From: Strigops habroptila
Lineage: Eukaryota > Chordata > Aves > Psittaciformes > Psittacidae
Reading direction: 5' to 3'
Assembly (NCBI RefSeq): GCF_004027225.2
Contig: NC_044282.2
Span: forward strand, 67,691,787 to 67,755,786
DNA length: 64,000 bases
This document shows, piece after piece, positions 1-11,229 of this stretch. The translations under genes and the position numbers were made by a program. Below the pieces are notes generated by a model. That model ran no database searches. It saw nothing but the letters and a program-made list of their open reading frames with translations, and was not told the DNA's origin. Position 1 is the first letter of the stretch. The number at the start of each line of letters is the position of its first letter.

Positions 1-3000
1 ACAAATAAAATCTGAGTAGAGGTATTACACACCCAAGATTAGTCCACCCCTTAATCAATTAAAAATACAGCAGTGGAGCCCAATCTCCTTTTAAGGGAAT
101 TTCCCCCATATGAAAAAAAATCTTCGGTGAAACCCTCTAAAAAATCTTAACATCACTGCCACTGTTTGAGGGCCTGCCCATGGGTAATGCTTTGCTACAG
201 CCTTTATGAAAACAAGCATTACCATACAGACAGGAGAGCTGTCTTTAAGCTGCATTCTCACCACACTATCATGTAAGGCAAGCTTTACAGTTTGTGTACT
301 TGTTCAAGACTAAGTGCTCTTTTGCATTTTTACATTCTTCAGAGACAATCACACCTTTGTTTGAGCGATGCTCAGAAACCCAAGTATTACACATCAAATA
401 TTCCATGCTGTGTACTAAATACTTATGCAGTTTTACCTAATACCATATATTTTGAGCTCCTGGGTTGTTGCTTTTTTTTTCCTTTCCATGGGCTGGCAGT
501 GTAATTTCAGTCTGAGCCAGAACAATCAGCCTCATACCAGTTGCTTGTGATTTGTATTGACATAACACTATTCATCCATCCCAAAGCAATTTTTCACCCA
601 CTCCTGAAAAACAGCTATTTCTAAACCTGAAAGCCATTGTGTTCTACAAAATCATCACTAACCTCTGAGGGCTGGTGACAGCCATACCATGTTGGTTCAA
701 GAAAATCAAGCAGCGGTGGGAGACTGTAAGGAAAAAAAAAAACCCACTGCAAACAAGTCAGTGTCAGCTAATGGAAGACAAAGCATCTCTCTTTTGCCAG
801 GGAAGAGGAAATAAAGATAAACCATCTTTCAGCTCCAAGCAGGTATTTCCCATAAATAAACATAAATCAGGAATAGTTTAATAGCAAGCACTGTTTTAAG
901 AATCCACCCAGGCCTGAAGGTTAGCAATAATATTTTCCAGTTATTCTTTTCCTTACCTTGGCTCCTCCATACCAAGGGTTCCTAAATCTCAAGGATCGTG
1001 AGCAGTTTCAGATTCTATCAGCAGAATACCTTCTTGCAACAGCCAGCTTAAATAAAGCACTCTGGGTGACAGAGAATAGCAGAGCACAGACCACCACATT
1101 TAAGATCAGAGTTCACCACACCTCACCCTCTCCTGCATCTGCCATACATGCCAGCCTCAGTCTGGCTTTTGTAACCCCCACTTCTCCCTCACCCTGCCGA
1201 GGTGATGATTTTTATAGCAGCTGTTGCTTATCCCCACCCCACCCCCCAGCCCTTGATCACAGTCAGGGCTGCAATTAGCCCCTCATTAGCCCTGCACCAG
1301 GGCAGCTGGGGATGTTGTTTCCCCTCCTCCAAAGCCTTCATGCTGATGTACAGGGAGACTGGAATTTGCCATAGTGATCATGGTGCCTGGCTCACAAAGT
1401 GAGATTAACAACATCACTTAACAAACCAGGATTTTGTATAAGCAATGCATTCCTTAGTAACCACCTTAGCCTTGAAAGAAGAACTAAAAGACTGATAAAA
1501 GGGGAATGTCCAGCCCAAGAAGGCACCGGATGACTAGACAATTACTAGAAAAACAAAAAGTCAACAGAAACAGCAGTAACTGGGTGAAAGGTAAAAGTGG
1601 CATGGGGAGATCACAACCACCGACCCAATTCAGTACAGAAAAGGCTTCTTCCTTCCCCCCCCTCACAGAGCATGTGCTCTACTTTACACAGCAAGGGAGG
1701 ACAATTCAACCAATAGAAGCTAGAGTACTAATCAATAATACATTTAGTAACTTCTGACCAATGAAAAGTAATTTCTTTGTGGTATATAACTGTATATAAT
1801 CTGATGTATGCAGAACTAAGGTGCTAGCTTTGTGGAGCTGCCACCTAGCACCCTATCTCACACAAAATAGCAGATAAATAAAATACCTCCACTCTGTGTA
1901 TATATTGGTGTTTTGCATGCTGGGTAAACGATCCCACTTCTGGGACAATGCTGCAATCTGTGTGTGAAAAGGAACTCAGCACCTACCAGCTGTCTGAGGT
2001 TTTCTGTCACTGAAGCTGCTTGTATGTAGCTGGCCAACACAGCAGTAACACCACCCCACTGTGGGTACAGGCACTTCATGCACTGCTGCTTTGCCACAGG
2101 GCCAGCACACTTCAGGAACACACAGCACTCTTGTTGTCAAGAGTGTACTGGCACAACAAAGCTGTGATGGCAAGAACATGTTTCCTGTGGAAGAAACACA
2201 TTGTGGGAAAGCCCCAAGTGAATACCTTGTCATCTTGGCATGGACTTGGCAGTGCTAGGTTAACAGTTGGCCTTGATGATCTTAAAGGTCTCTTCCAGCC
2301 TAAATGATTCTATGATCTTTCATAAGCCCTGAGGCATACTTATTGTTAGTAGAATAGATAACAAGATGCTTACAGCAACGTATGTTATCAGAGAAAAATC
2401 TCTGCTGTAAAATGTTAGTGCCATCACAAGAAAGAATTACACAAGCATGTGTGAATCCTTCATGAACTCTGTCATTCTTTCTGCTACAAACAAGCCAAAT
2501 CAGAAACCTGGCCTGCTGCTGTGCAGTTTGAGCATGTTCTGTGGAGAGACACTGGTATGGGCAGGGGTCACCAACTCTGACAGGAGGGGCTGTGCAGGCT
2601 GGACTTCTTGAGCTGGGGAAGAAGCAGTTTCAGGGGGTCATAAAAGCAGCCGCCCCAAAACTACAAGGGGTTTACTGAGGAGATGGACCAGGGCTCTTTA
2701 TCGAGACGCTCTGTGGAGGAAAAAAGACAACAGACATAAATGAGAACAATAGAGTTTAGATAAAGAAACTCATTTTCACTATGAAAATAGTTAAGGACCA
2801 AGTTACCCAGAGTCCTTGGAGGTTTTCAGTACTGAGCGAATCCATAAGCACTCTGACGTGGGCCCGCTTTGGGCAGAAGACCCGTAAGGGCACTCCCGGC
2901 TGCAGTGTCCCTGTGATGCTCCTAACCAGCTGCGTCCTTCCCACAGCCAGGCAGAAGCCAGCCGCTGGATGTCACCCTGCGCTCACCGAACAATGCGGCT

Positions 3001-3782
3001 CCCACAGGCAAAAAGGACCAAATCTCATTGCAGCGAGGCGGCTTTCTTAATTACAAACTTTTTACTTCAGGTAATCACTTAGGAGTATTACACTTCTTCA
3101 AAGCCAACCTTGCTGAAAAATACACACCAGTGGAGTTTAAAAGCTTCTGAATCCCCCCCTAAGGCTGAAAACTTAATGCTAACTTCAGCCAAATAGATGC
3201 CATGAGATCACAAGCTAAGAGTGCAGTTTGAGGCAACATCAAGTGGCCTCACACATCAAGTCCTCCACACTCTTGTTTAAACACGAAACTGAAACACACA
3301 TCAAGCTGTGTATTTCCTCTATGCTGGGATAAAATGAACAGAAACAGACTGCAAGATCTTGTCATATAAATAGCACACGCTGCATGTAAGATTGCGCACA
3401 TATTACTAAACCAGTAACTGTGAAACTGCTGTGATTTCTATAAAGAAACTGCAAGGACAATAACCACTGTACAGGAAAAAGAAAGAAATTAGAAAATCAA
3501 AAGCATCCTCCTCTGCCTGCTAGCGTAATATTGATTCTCCTCTCCTCCTCCTGCAAGTCAGTTCCTGTTTATTTGAGCCAGGTTTGCTACAGCATGAACA
3601 CTTAGGGGTCTGAATGGCAAGCTGTGCTGTTTCAAAACGAGCTCCACCTAAGAACGTGAAAGGCAGAAAACAGATCTGTGTTCAGTGTCAAAACTATTGA
3701 TCTTTAACCGTCAACTTCACATTAATAATGCTGCAAACCGCAAGTACTCCAAAGTTCCCTACAGACAGCCCATCCTCCCCTG
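1..3782. other. Non-coding intergenic stretch
   Basis: I see no exon with conserved protein content here. Short open frames are of chance length and resemble nothing I recognise. The only interspersed repeat I can name is a CR1 tail near 2.24-2.32 kb. A GC-richer patch at about 2.53-3.05 kb has some repeat-like character, but I cannot assign it to a family. By synteny this lies between OTOR and the next gene on that side (PCSK2 in human), which is not in the window. Confidence 0.6.
2241..2317 (+). mobile_element. CR1 LINE 3'-tail fragment
   Basis: This short piece matches the CR1 3' end in order: a 'gatgatcttaaaggtctctt' block, then 'ccagcctaaatgattctatg', stopping at a single tail octamer. 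The 5' part of the element is absent. CR1 elements are normally 5'-truncated, and this is an extreme case. It has no coding capacity. Confidence 0.85.
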
Positions 3783-4352
3783 TTGCCTTGGAGGAGCCCC
3801 TCATCGCGCTGCCCCAGAGGAGCCCTTTATCAGACTGTGATGGACGAGACCACTGTCGTGTTGCTCTGGAGGAGCTCTTCACCGTGCTGCCCGGCTCTTC
3901 TTGCAGCTCCTCATCATGCTGTGCCCAAAGACCCCCTCACTGCATCGCCCTGGAGGAGCCCATTATCATGCTGCCCCAGAGCCCTTCATCATAGCTTGCT
4001 GGAAAAGCCCTTCACTGCATTATACTGGAGCAGCCCTTCATTGCGCCATTCCTGAGGAGCTCTTCATCGTGCCATGTCTGAGAAGTTCCTTCACCATGTC
4101 ATCCTGGAGGAGCTTCTCATCCCACCACCACTGAGGAGCCCATCATCACGCCACACCAGAGGAGCTCTTTGCTGCGCTGCTCCGCAGCAGCCCTTCATTG
4201 CAGTGCTTTGGAGGAGACCTTCATCATGCCATGCCAGAGAAGCCTTTCATCATGCCACTCTGCAGGATCCCTTCGTTGTGCTGTGCCAAAGGAGTTCATC
4301 ATGTTGCTCCTCAGGAGCCCTTAATCATGCCATCCCCTGTGACTCTTATCAT
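3783..4352 (+). repeat. Diverged 26-bp minisatellite, about 22 copies
   Basis: A unit of 26 bp recurs head to tail, with a core like GAGGAGCCCTTCATCATGC followed by TGCCCCA. The first three copies keep exact 26-bp spacing. Later copies are diverged and some carry small indels. Because 26 is not a multiple of three and the unit lacks stop codons, all three plus-strand frames stay open for long runs, which produces several overlapping Ser/Pro-rich open frames of 77-100 codons. These are repeat artefacts, not genes. Many units carry CA or TG where others have CG, as expected for CpG decay of an old array. Confidence 0.8.
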
Positions 4353-5640
4353 ACCAGAGTTCAGATTGTAACATAGGTCACCTGTGCTTGTGAGATGACA
4401 GTTTTACACAATGTCAATGTATAAAACAAGTATCTATGACACTGTACAGACAAAAAGTGCTGTAAACTTTCATTAGATTGGAAACCATCCAAAAATTGCA
4501 CATTAGAGACCAAATTCAGTAGACAAGTATCTCTGCCAGTACAATGCTGCTTTGCAGCCAGATGCTTTATGAATACCACAAAGTGAACCTTTATCTTACT
4601 TCCCTCAGAATTAGATTTTCAAGTAGCAAAGACAGACTTTGATGCCCCTTGAAAGCCCACTGTGTTATTTTACTGCACAGAAGAGATCACTGCAGAACAG
4701 GGTCTCTGATGGCAGCTAGGGAAAAAGCAAAGAGAAATAAATACACACTGCCCACGTTCTGCCACGATGGCCCCAGACTTGCTGTAACTGCCAAAGAAGT
4801 CAAAGCAGGCTGTGTTTCACTGATACTCCAAACGCTGCCCTTTATACAAGCTCAAAAAAGACAACATATATATGCCTACTCCATGTTGTATGCATCCTGC
4901 ACTGAAAATATCCTTCTCTTAGTTGTTTTGCTGTCCTGAAGCATCCATAGCTCAAAGAAGCTGGTAAAAGAGCAAACAGGAACTGAAACCAGTCATGCCT
5001 GCAAGCTTTTCTTTACAAGGACTTGAGTTAAGGATTAACACTGGTCTCTATGACACAAAATGTCCAGTTTTGGCCTGGAGCTCCTGCGCTGTAAGTGAAA
5101 AGGATGGCAACTTTGTGAAGAAATGTATATAAAGCTTTTTACATCTGACTCTTATAGATCTATGTAGAACTGGGTAATTTACAGTAGGCAATTGTAACAG
5201 ATTATGATTTGAGGAAAAACTCCTTATTTTCCAATAGCAAGTGCTAAACCTTACTGTTTTTATTCATATTTGCAGGGCAATTTAACGTATTTTGTGCATT
5301 GTTTGCAAACACCTACTGCTGCACATACTATTCTGGTTCTCTCAGCTTCTAACACACGCCCAGGTGTAGGGTGCATCTCCACCAAGCAGCACGCCTACCC
5401 AAATGAATGCACACAATTGCAAACACCCCATCTTGGAAAGCTGTGGGGAACAGGAAAAAAGAAATCACACTTTTTGGTTAAAAAGTAACTGTTTGCTTAT
5501 ACACAACCCTACCAAAGGTCTTTGGCAAACTTAAGCACTACTAGTCCTAAAACATTCTGTCATTCGACCTCCCCAAAATCATGAAATTTTACCAGAACAA
5601 CTCACTTTCTGAGGTGGAACTGGCACAGAGGCTGAGCACT
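4353..5640. other. Non-coding stretch
   Basis: This is AT-rich sequence between the minisatellite and the CpG island. I see no exon, named repeat or RNA gene. A splice-donor-like AAA|GTGAGT on the minus strand lies near 5.60 kb, just past the CpG island, and could end a first exon of an unidentified minus-strand transcript. Confidence 0.45.
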
Positions 5641-5644
5641 GCCA

Positions 5645-6010
5645 CCACCACCACCTTTAGCCACAGGCACGTTTAACACTGAGTGACACAACCTCCCGCT
5701 CCAGAGGGCGGGAGGCTCAGCCCAGCGGCCCCACACACCCCCCATCCCACTGGAGGCACCCGAAGGCAGAACCCGCCATGGCCATGCGCAGACCCGCCGC
5801 CTTTGCCGCCCTCCCGCCTCAGGCAGCCCTTGCCCCGCCCAGACCCGCGAGCCGGAGAATGCCCGATCCCGATTGGCTGCCGCGCTGGCGGGCACTCGGT
5901 GCCGCCCTTCTGGAAGGTTCTCCGCCCGCTGAGGCGTGGGCAGCGCTGTGAGGGCGGGCGGGGCTTCAGCGGCGTGGGGCGGCCATGAGAGGCGGGTTGG
6001 GCTGGTTTTT
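5645..6010. promoter_or_regulatory. Orphan CpG island with heat-shock element
   Basis: This is an isolated, strongly CpG-rich block in otherwise AT-rich DNA. It holds a perfect three-unit heat-shock element (TTC-tg-GAA-gg-TTC, 5908-5920), an inverted CCAAT box (ATTGG, 5872-5876), and GC boxes near 5835 and 5953-5963. This is the architecture of a housekeeping or stress-inducible promoter. The CCAAT orientation and the donor-like site near 5.60 kb favour leftward transcription, but rightward or bidirectional activity is possible. I cannot identify a protein-coding gene on either side; the open frames inside the island look like GC-rich chance frames. It sits about 600 bp beyond the 3' end of OTOR. 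It may drive a lncRNA or a gene whose exons lie outside the window. Confidence 0.55.
5908..5920 (+). promoter_or_regulatory. Heat-shock element, three perfect nTTCnnGAAnnTTCn units
   Basis: Three alternating inverted pentamers are read directly: TTC at 5908-5910, GAA at 5913-5915 and TTC at 5918-5920, each separated by two bases. This is the canonical HSF1 trimer site. It lies about 32 bp from an inverted CCAAT box inside a CpG island. Binding itself is inferred. Confidence 0.6.
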
Positions 6011-6594
6011 GGGGCAGGGTGATCCGCTCTGTCCTGTGGGTGCAGAAACGTGCTTGTCTGTAGAAAACGAAATCTGCTATTCCACCCAGTTCCATCAGTG
6101 GGGCTGTCCAGGCACCCCAGCGCTGGCAATCAGGCTGTTGGAGCCAGAGAGGGGGCAGCAGGATATCTCCTCCAATTCTCTTACTTTGAACATTTAGCAG
6201 AGGCTAAACATCTTCAGTACCAGCGCTCAGGGGAGCAGCTGGGTACAGAACTGCCTCCAAGCTGGGGTAGGTGCTGGGTAGGTGCCATCCCCAGCCTCAC
6301 CCCAGCCTCTCACTTCAGCCCTGGTCTCTGAGCTGTGGTCTCTGCTTGAACCAGCCCTGCACCAGCACACAATGCGGGTGAGATACTCTTTTTGACACAC
6401 TGCTAAAGCCCATGTTTAGTTACTGGTGGTTTCTCAGTTGTTGGATAACTGTTGCAACAAAGATGGTTTATTCCCACGAGTCACAGATGGCTCACCCAAG
6501 GAAGGTATTTTTAAGATCTAAAGCATGGTGTAAAGTTATGGCAGGAAAATGCAGGTCAGGATCCCACACACGGCATATTTATACCACACAAACA

Positions 6595-9500
6595 GCAACT
6601 CAAAGGCTATTAGGTTTATTAACAAGTAACAAAGTATACGCAGGTAAAAAGTCTCTATAGAACAAATCTCATGTAGGGCTATTTCCCCATCCGAAATCAC
6701 TCCTTTTAAATGAAAACTTCCTTGTTTTGAAGAAAGAGAACTTGTTTCACAAACATCTATCACAGGAAGGGCTCTGTGTTCAGGGAGGGTGTTCAGGTTT
6801 CCTCCTGTCAGCTTTCCCTGGTAGCAGCCGACAGATTACCCTACTGCTGTCAGCGCTATTCACAGAAGAAATCAATGTCCTGAAAAAGAGAGTTAAAAAG
6901 AAAGATGCGTTGAGATTACTGAAGGATTAGCGTTCCTTCTTTGCCCCCCAAAGGTATGTGAGTAGATGCAAACACAGAATACACTATAATATACGCAAAG
7001 TACACCGTAATATTCTCACAGTATTGTGGAAAACAAAAAGGTCTTTTGTCTTTTGATTCCCTTTGTGTAGCTGGGATGATTTGTTCCTGCCATAAATTTT
7101 TTAAGTGAATTAGGCAATACCAACTTCTCTCTTCATTTCAAATGATTCCTCTATCTCCCTTTTGTTTTGTATTCCCACATCCAGGCCTAGATTTATTAGT
7201 CATGTGTAACTCTTTATCCTTAAACAGCTTCTAATCACACATGAAAGGATGCCTTAAATAGACCGAGCCTATGCAATCCACTTGCTACACAGAAATGTGA
7301 CTAGAAAATAAATGCCAGTATTCTGCTTGAAAACTTTCAGCGTGGCATAGACTTCCACAGCATATTGGTCTAATCTGACTTTCTGCTATTATCTTATATG
7401 GCTGTGTAGGTCTCAATTCTGCTGCAGGGAATTATTACACAGTGGTGCTCAAACTGTACAGCATTTACATCAGACCAGCGCATATAGCTGTCCACTGGAA
7501 GCAAAGACGGGGAGCTGTTTCGGAACAGATGCTTACTGGTAATGAAAGTACTCTCATCTAAGCCAGCAAACAGCCAATTTTAAGCAATCGAGAGAAGGCA
7601 GGCAATCCAACACCACTCTGTAATACACACAGTCTATTGTGTTGAGTCTATTGTAGTCAGTGTGATTCAGTGGTTCAGAAGTAGCAGCACAGAGAGGAAA
7701 AAAGAAATGTCTTAAGATTATTGCTCAAACAGCAACCAACTGGCATGGGTTACCCAGTGCTTCACAAAAGGATGTGGAGAGAAGGTCACAGGCCGAAATG
7801 TTTATTTGCAGGTTCTGTAGCTAATGGTGTACACTGACTTCAATAGTGAAAGTGACTTTTGGGAAAAACAAAACAAAGGCCAGAGATGCTTAGAGACCCC
7901 CAGGCTAAAGTCCTCTTTCAGTGCAGCAGGTGCCCTTCCTTATACTTTCCCCATCCAAGTCCCTATGGGTCATTCTTCCATGCAATGCCCTTCGTATGCC
8001 ACACAGTGCTTCTATCGGGGCAGGTTCTGAAAGCTGATTAATCGTTAAGCTTTGGCCATCATCAGGTCTCCTCATATAAATGGCAGCCCCTTCCCAAGAG
8101 AACACATCATAACACCAGTATTGGGCTTTGCTGGTGCAAGGCCAGGAAGGCAAGGCAAAATGATTGCTGGTGGCTTGGGGGAAGGTTACAGAGCTGCGAG
8201 CAACAGATTGGCTTCTGATTTGCAGATGGAAGGGTGGTGGCGTGCAACAGCAGCTCTGCATAAAACAGCACCTTTAAGGGATGTTTTTGGAGCAGGCAGC
8301 ATGCCCATACGCAGACTGGTTAAGACATGCTGTAGGCTGTTTTAAATGTGAACTTAGATAGAGTCAGATCTTTAGGGTCACCCTTGCACCATACAGCTGA
8401 GAGCAGTAGAACAAAAAAAAGGCTGTACATTAATTACCCTTTGTTTTCTTTGCAAAGTTCCTGCGTAGCAAGAATGTGAAGGGTGAAATGACTGTGAAAG
8501 TCTGTCACTAGTTTGGTGAAAGAAAATGACTTCCCAGTTAAAGTCCTGCATTGCAGCCTGACAGCAGCCCGTTCTGGACCCCAACTCAGCCTGCAGGCTA
8601 AGCCATCGCTTTAATCTGTCTCTGCTTCCAGTCCAACTTGCCGTGTGGCAGCTGGCTGTCATGGTTCAGAAAAGAGCTTAGAAACATATTTTAGTCATTC
8701 TTTCATGTTCTGTGACTGATTAATTGCTGCAGTGCTTCTGGGCCAAATTCAGAATGACCTAATGTCGTGTCAAGAAAAGCAATCACTTATCCGAGCTTCG
8801 CATTTCCTCAAATAAAGCTTCTCTGACACATTATAACGCAAATACCAGTGACTGTTTACATGAAACAAAATTCTTCCTTTCACTTACTTCCCCTGTGTTA
8901 ATGAAACCAATCTCATAATCTTTAATCTTCGTATTAAAGACCCCAGATATGATTTCAAGATTGACACCCTAATCATATTTTGCCATATGCTTCAAAATGG
9001 GTAAATATTCAATATTGATGAAGGTAACTGCTGTAAACCTATGACTCAATTTGTTTTGAAGCACAGAAGTAAGCTACCAGTCAGCATTAATTGTAAGCCA
9101 AACCATACCAGCCTCTGAGAGAGGATCCTCCTCTTCCACTCTTCTGTGAAGTGTTTCAGATTACAAATCATCTGGTGTACAAGACACTACTGGGCAGAAT
9201 GAGGGGCAATCATCCCTTCAGAAATACAGCCTACTTACAGAACACTTTTCTGAAAGCTTTTTAATCCAGCTTTTTGACATATCAGTAACTGTGTTAGGAG
9301 AAAACAAGCGTGCTTCAAGTAAACCAGAAGTTCTGTATGACAGTGTCCATCTATGTATACAATTAATAGAAAGAGCACTTGTACACGTTACTGAAGTATG
9401 CAGCACGGTATCCAGACTCTAAAATAGAAAACTTTGGGTAAAACTTGTGTGGCCTTGAAGGAATACTATTCCAGTCAATAGGAACTCTAATAGGATCAAA

Positions 9501-11190
9501 GCCTTAATGCAGCATTTGTAACATCTGCAATGTCAGAGCTTATGTTAGAGATTTTATTGAGGCTATTTGCCTGTATTAAGGCCCAAAGATTGGATCCCTA
9601 AGCATCTGTGATACGCTACAATCATCTGCCACCATTATGATTTGTTTTTACAGCAAATTAGCATTACACAGCCAAGTATAATTATGTAGCCAGCTGGGCT
9701 TTTGCAAATTCCTTACCGTTGTAGGAACAGTCTTATTTGCTTCTTGATAGACATGTTGTTCTGAGACTAAACTGCTAGGAAAATAACCAACTGTCCCCAT
9801 ATGGTCTTCATACTGTTCTCCATAAACCTTCAAGCAAGGAGATGTATAATTAGGTACCTTAAAAGAGTCCTCATCTGGTTTGAGCTAGTTCATAATTTAG
9901 TCAAAGGCAGTTACTAATAGTGTTTCTTACTTTGGTTTTAGACTTCCTAGGTTCCAATTAGCCAGCACATAAAAGGAACCATCAACAAAAGTTCTGATCC
10001 AGGCATACATTTTTTGGAGGAAATGAATGCCATCTATAGTTCATCTGGATTGTTTTTTAATCAATACAGCTAATATTTGTCTTTGCTTCCCTTAAATTTA
10101 GAAGTTTTATGACCAACTGTGATAAAAGCTTTTTCCTCCATCATTTCAGCAGCCACAGAAAGGAACTGTTGAGCCCTTCCATTAAGGTTCAGCTCATCAT
10201 TACCATATAGTTATTGAAGATATTTGATTAAAAAACAAACATTCCTTCCCAAAATCCCTCAAGACTCCTCAATCACTTTAAGTTTAAACATTCCCTTTGA
10301 AAATTAAGTTGCTGCTTCAAAACCCACAATAGCTCAGCATTAAAATACATTTCTTGACAGAAATATGTGTTAATCTACTTCTGGTTTGCTCATATACACA
10401 AGAATCTCCTCTTACACTTCCAGCCCAGAATTCTCCAGAGTCGTCTTCTTTCACTAGTTTTGAGTAAATATAAATCAACTGCCCTTTTTTAATATTAATG
10501 AATCTGCAGTCTGGAGCATTATAATCCTCTTCTGCTCTGGCAAGGGAAATGGTGTCTAGGAAAAAACAATAAAAAAAGAATGAGGTGGATGAATTTAAAA
10601 ACATATCTAATTTTAGAGAGAGAATTGTAAGTATGTGTGTATTCTTGTATGCACATGTAAAACTATTTCTACAGGTAAAAGTAGGTTATCCTGAAATTCA
10701 TGAAAGTCTTCAAGATATTTTTCTGCTCATTTTTCTATCCTCCAGTAAGCAAAGTAACAGCTTAAGAATGTGCCATTTCATCACAGTGGAAGTTAAAATC
10801 CTTTTCTTTACACTTAGCTTACACCTGAGTGAAAAATGTCCTTTACAGAACCCTTTTGCAGTGAAACTTCATGAATAAACCCTCCCACTCTGCTTTTAAA
10901 GTTGACAAAGCAATGCAAATGTAACACAGTTAAATAAATAACTAATAACCAAAGTTTTTCCTCACATTACCACATCCAACCTCCCCATTAATTTTTGAGA
11001 CTATTTTGTCCTCAAAATTAAAGCAAAATTACTTACACACACAGTCATCATCAGCACACAGCTTCTGGCTGGCAAGCTTGTCCATAAAAATCCCAGTTAC
11101 AAGAGGATACATTAATCCAAGACACAAAAGTAAAATAACCAAATAAACACTTTGTGTCATTTTTCTTTGCTGCAGTGATTGCGAAATGCA
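6595..11190 (-). CDS. OTOR: Otoraplin (OTOR), complete gene, 4 coding exons
   Basis: Otoraplin is a small secreted protein of the MIA/OTOR family with an extracellular SH3-like fold, expressed mainly in cochlea. Coding exons are 11160-11037, 10555-10416, 9827-9717 and 6879-6856; all junctions are GT/AG and the frame is continuous, giving 132 residues (human 128). Residues 1-23 form a hydrophobic signal peptide (VILLLCLGL core). The mature start IFMDKLASQKLCADDDC is near-identical to the human protein. The body contains EDYNAPDCRFI, GEFWAGSVYG and VGYFP, and the protein ends DIDFFCE. Cys35, 40, 58 and 131 match the four cysteines that form two disulfides in MIA proteins. A TATA-like ATAAAAG lies at 11219-11213, and AATAAA (TTTATT on plus, 6615-6620) marks the 3' end. 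Transcript ends are inferred. Confidence 0.95.
6615..6620 (-). terminator. OTOR: OTOR polyadenylation signal
   Basis: AATAAA on the minus strand, about 240 bases past the OTOR stop codon. It is the first canonical signal downstream of the stop. Cleavage would fall near 6.59-6.60 kb. Confidence 0.6.
6856..6879 (-). CDS. OTOR: OTOR terminal coding micro-exon (DIDFFCE-stop)
   Basis: Only 24 coding bases: Asp-Ile-Asp-Phe-Phe-Cys-Glu then TAG, preceded by a pyrimidine-rich tttttcAG acceptor. This is exactly the conserved otoraplin C-terminus and supplies the last disulfide cysteine (Cys131). It lies 2.8 kb from exon 3 and is far too short to be seen as an open frame on its own. The exon continues as 3' UTR to about 6.6 kb. 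Confidence 0.93.
   Translation of the reverse strand, partial: DIDFFCE
9717..9827 (-). CDS. OTOR: OTOR coding exon 3
   Basis: The acceptor is ...gaAG|GTTTATGG. The exon encodes residues 89-125 (VYGEQYEDHMGTVGYF through EQHVYQEANKTVPTT). It ends ACG|GTAAGG in phase 0. It has 37 codons and aligns with human GDGQDEMGVVGYFPRNLV with small differences. Confidence 0.95.
10416..10555 (-). CDS. OTOR: OTOR coding exon 2
   Basis: The acceptor is ...ctAG|ACACCATT. The exon encodes residues 42-88, including EDYNAPDCRFINIKKGQ and GEFWAGS, the core of the SH3-like domain. It ends AGT|GTAAGA in phase 0. Confidence 0.95.
11037..11160 (-). CDS. OTOR: OTOR coding exon 1 (signal peptide)
   Basis: This exon encodes the start Met, the signal peptide and the conserved IFMDKLASQKLCADDDCV segment. 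It ends one base into the Tyr42 codon at GT of GTAAGT (phase 1). The start is chosen because it is the first ATG downstream of the TATA-like box and gives a good signal peptide. Confidence 0.95.
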
Positions 11191-11212
11191 CGCCGGGACC
11201 AGCAATCGCTGT

Positions 11213-11219
11213 CTTTTAT
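11213..11219 (-). promoter_or_regulatory. OTOR: OTOR TATA-like box
   Basis: ATAAAAG lies about 55 bases upstream of the OTOR ATG on the minus strand. Transcription would start near 11.19 kb and give a short 5' UTR. There is no CpG island here, consistent with a tissue-restricted gene. Confidence 0.5.
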
Positions 11220-11229
11220 GGAAGAGGCA

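Noticed and set aside
3728-4376. Four overlapping plus-strand frames of 77-100 codons
   Set aside because: Explained by the 26-bp tandem repeat, whose unit lacks stops in any plus-strand frame.
5602-6129. 175-codon minus-strand open frame (and 140-codon overlapping one) in the CpG island
   Set aside because: Arg/Pro/Gly/Ala-rich with no domain. Stop codons are rare in such GC-rich DNA, and frames in both orientations are open. I keep only the promoter-like features.
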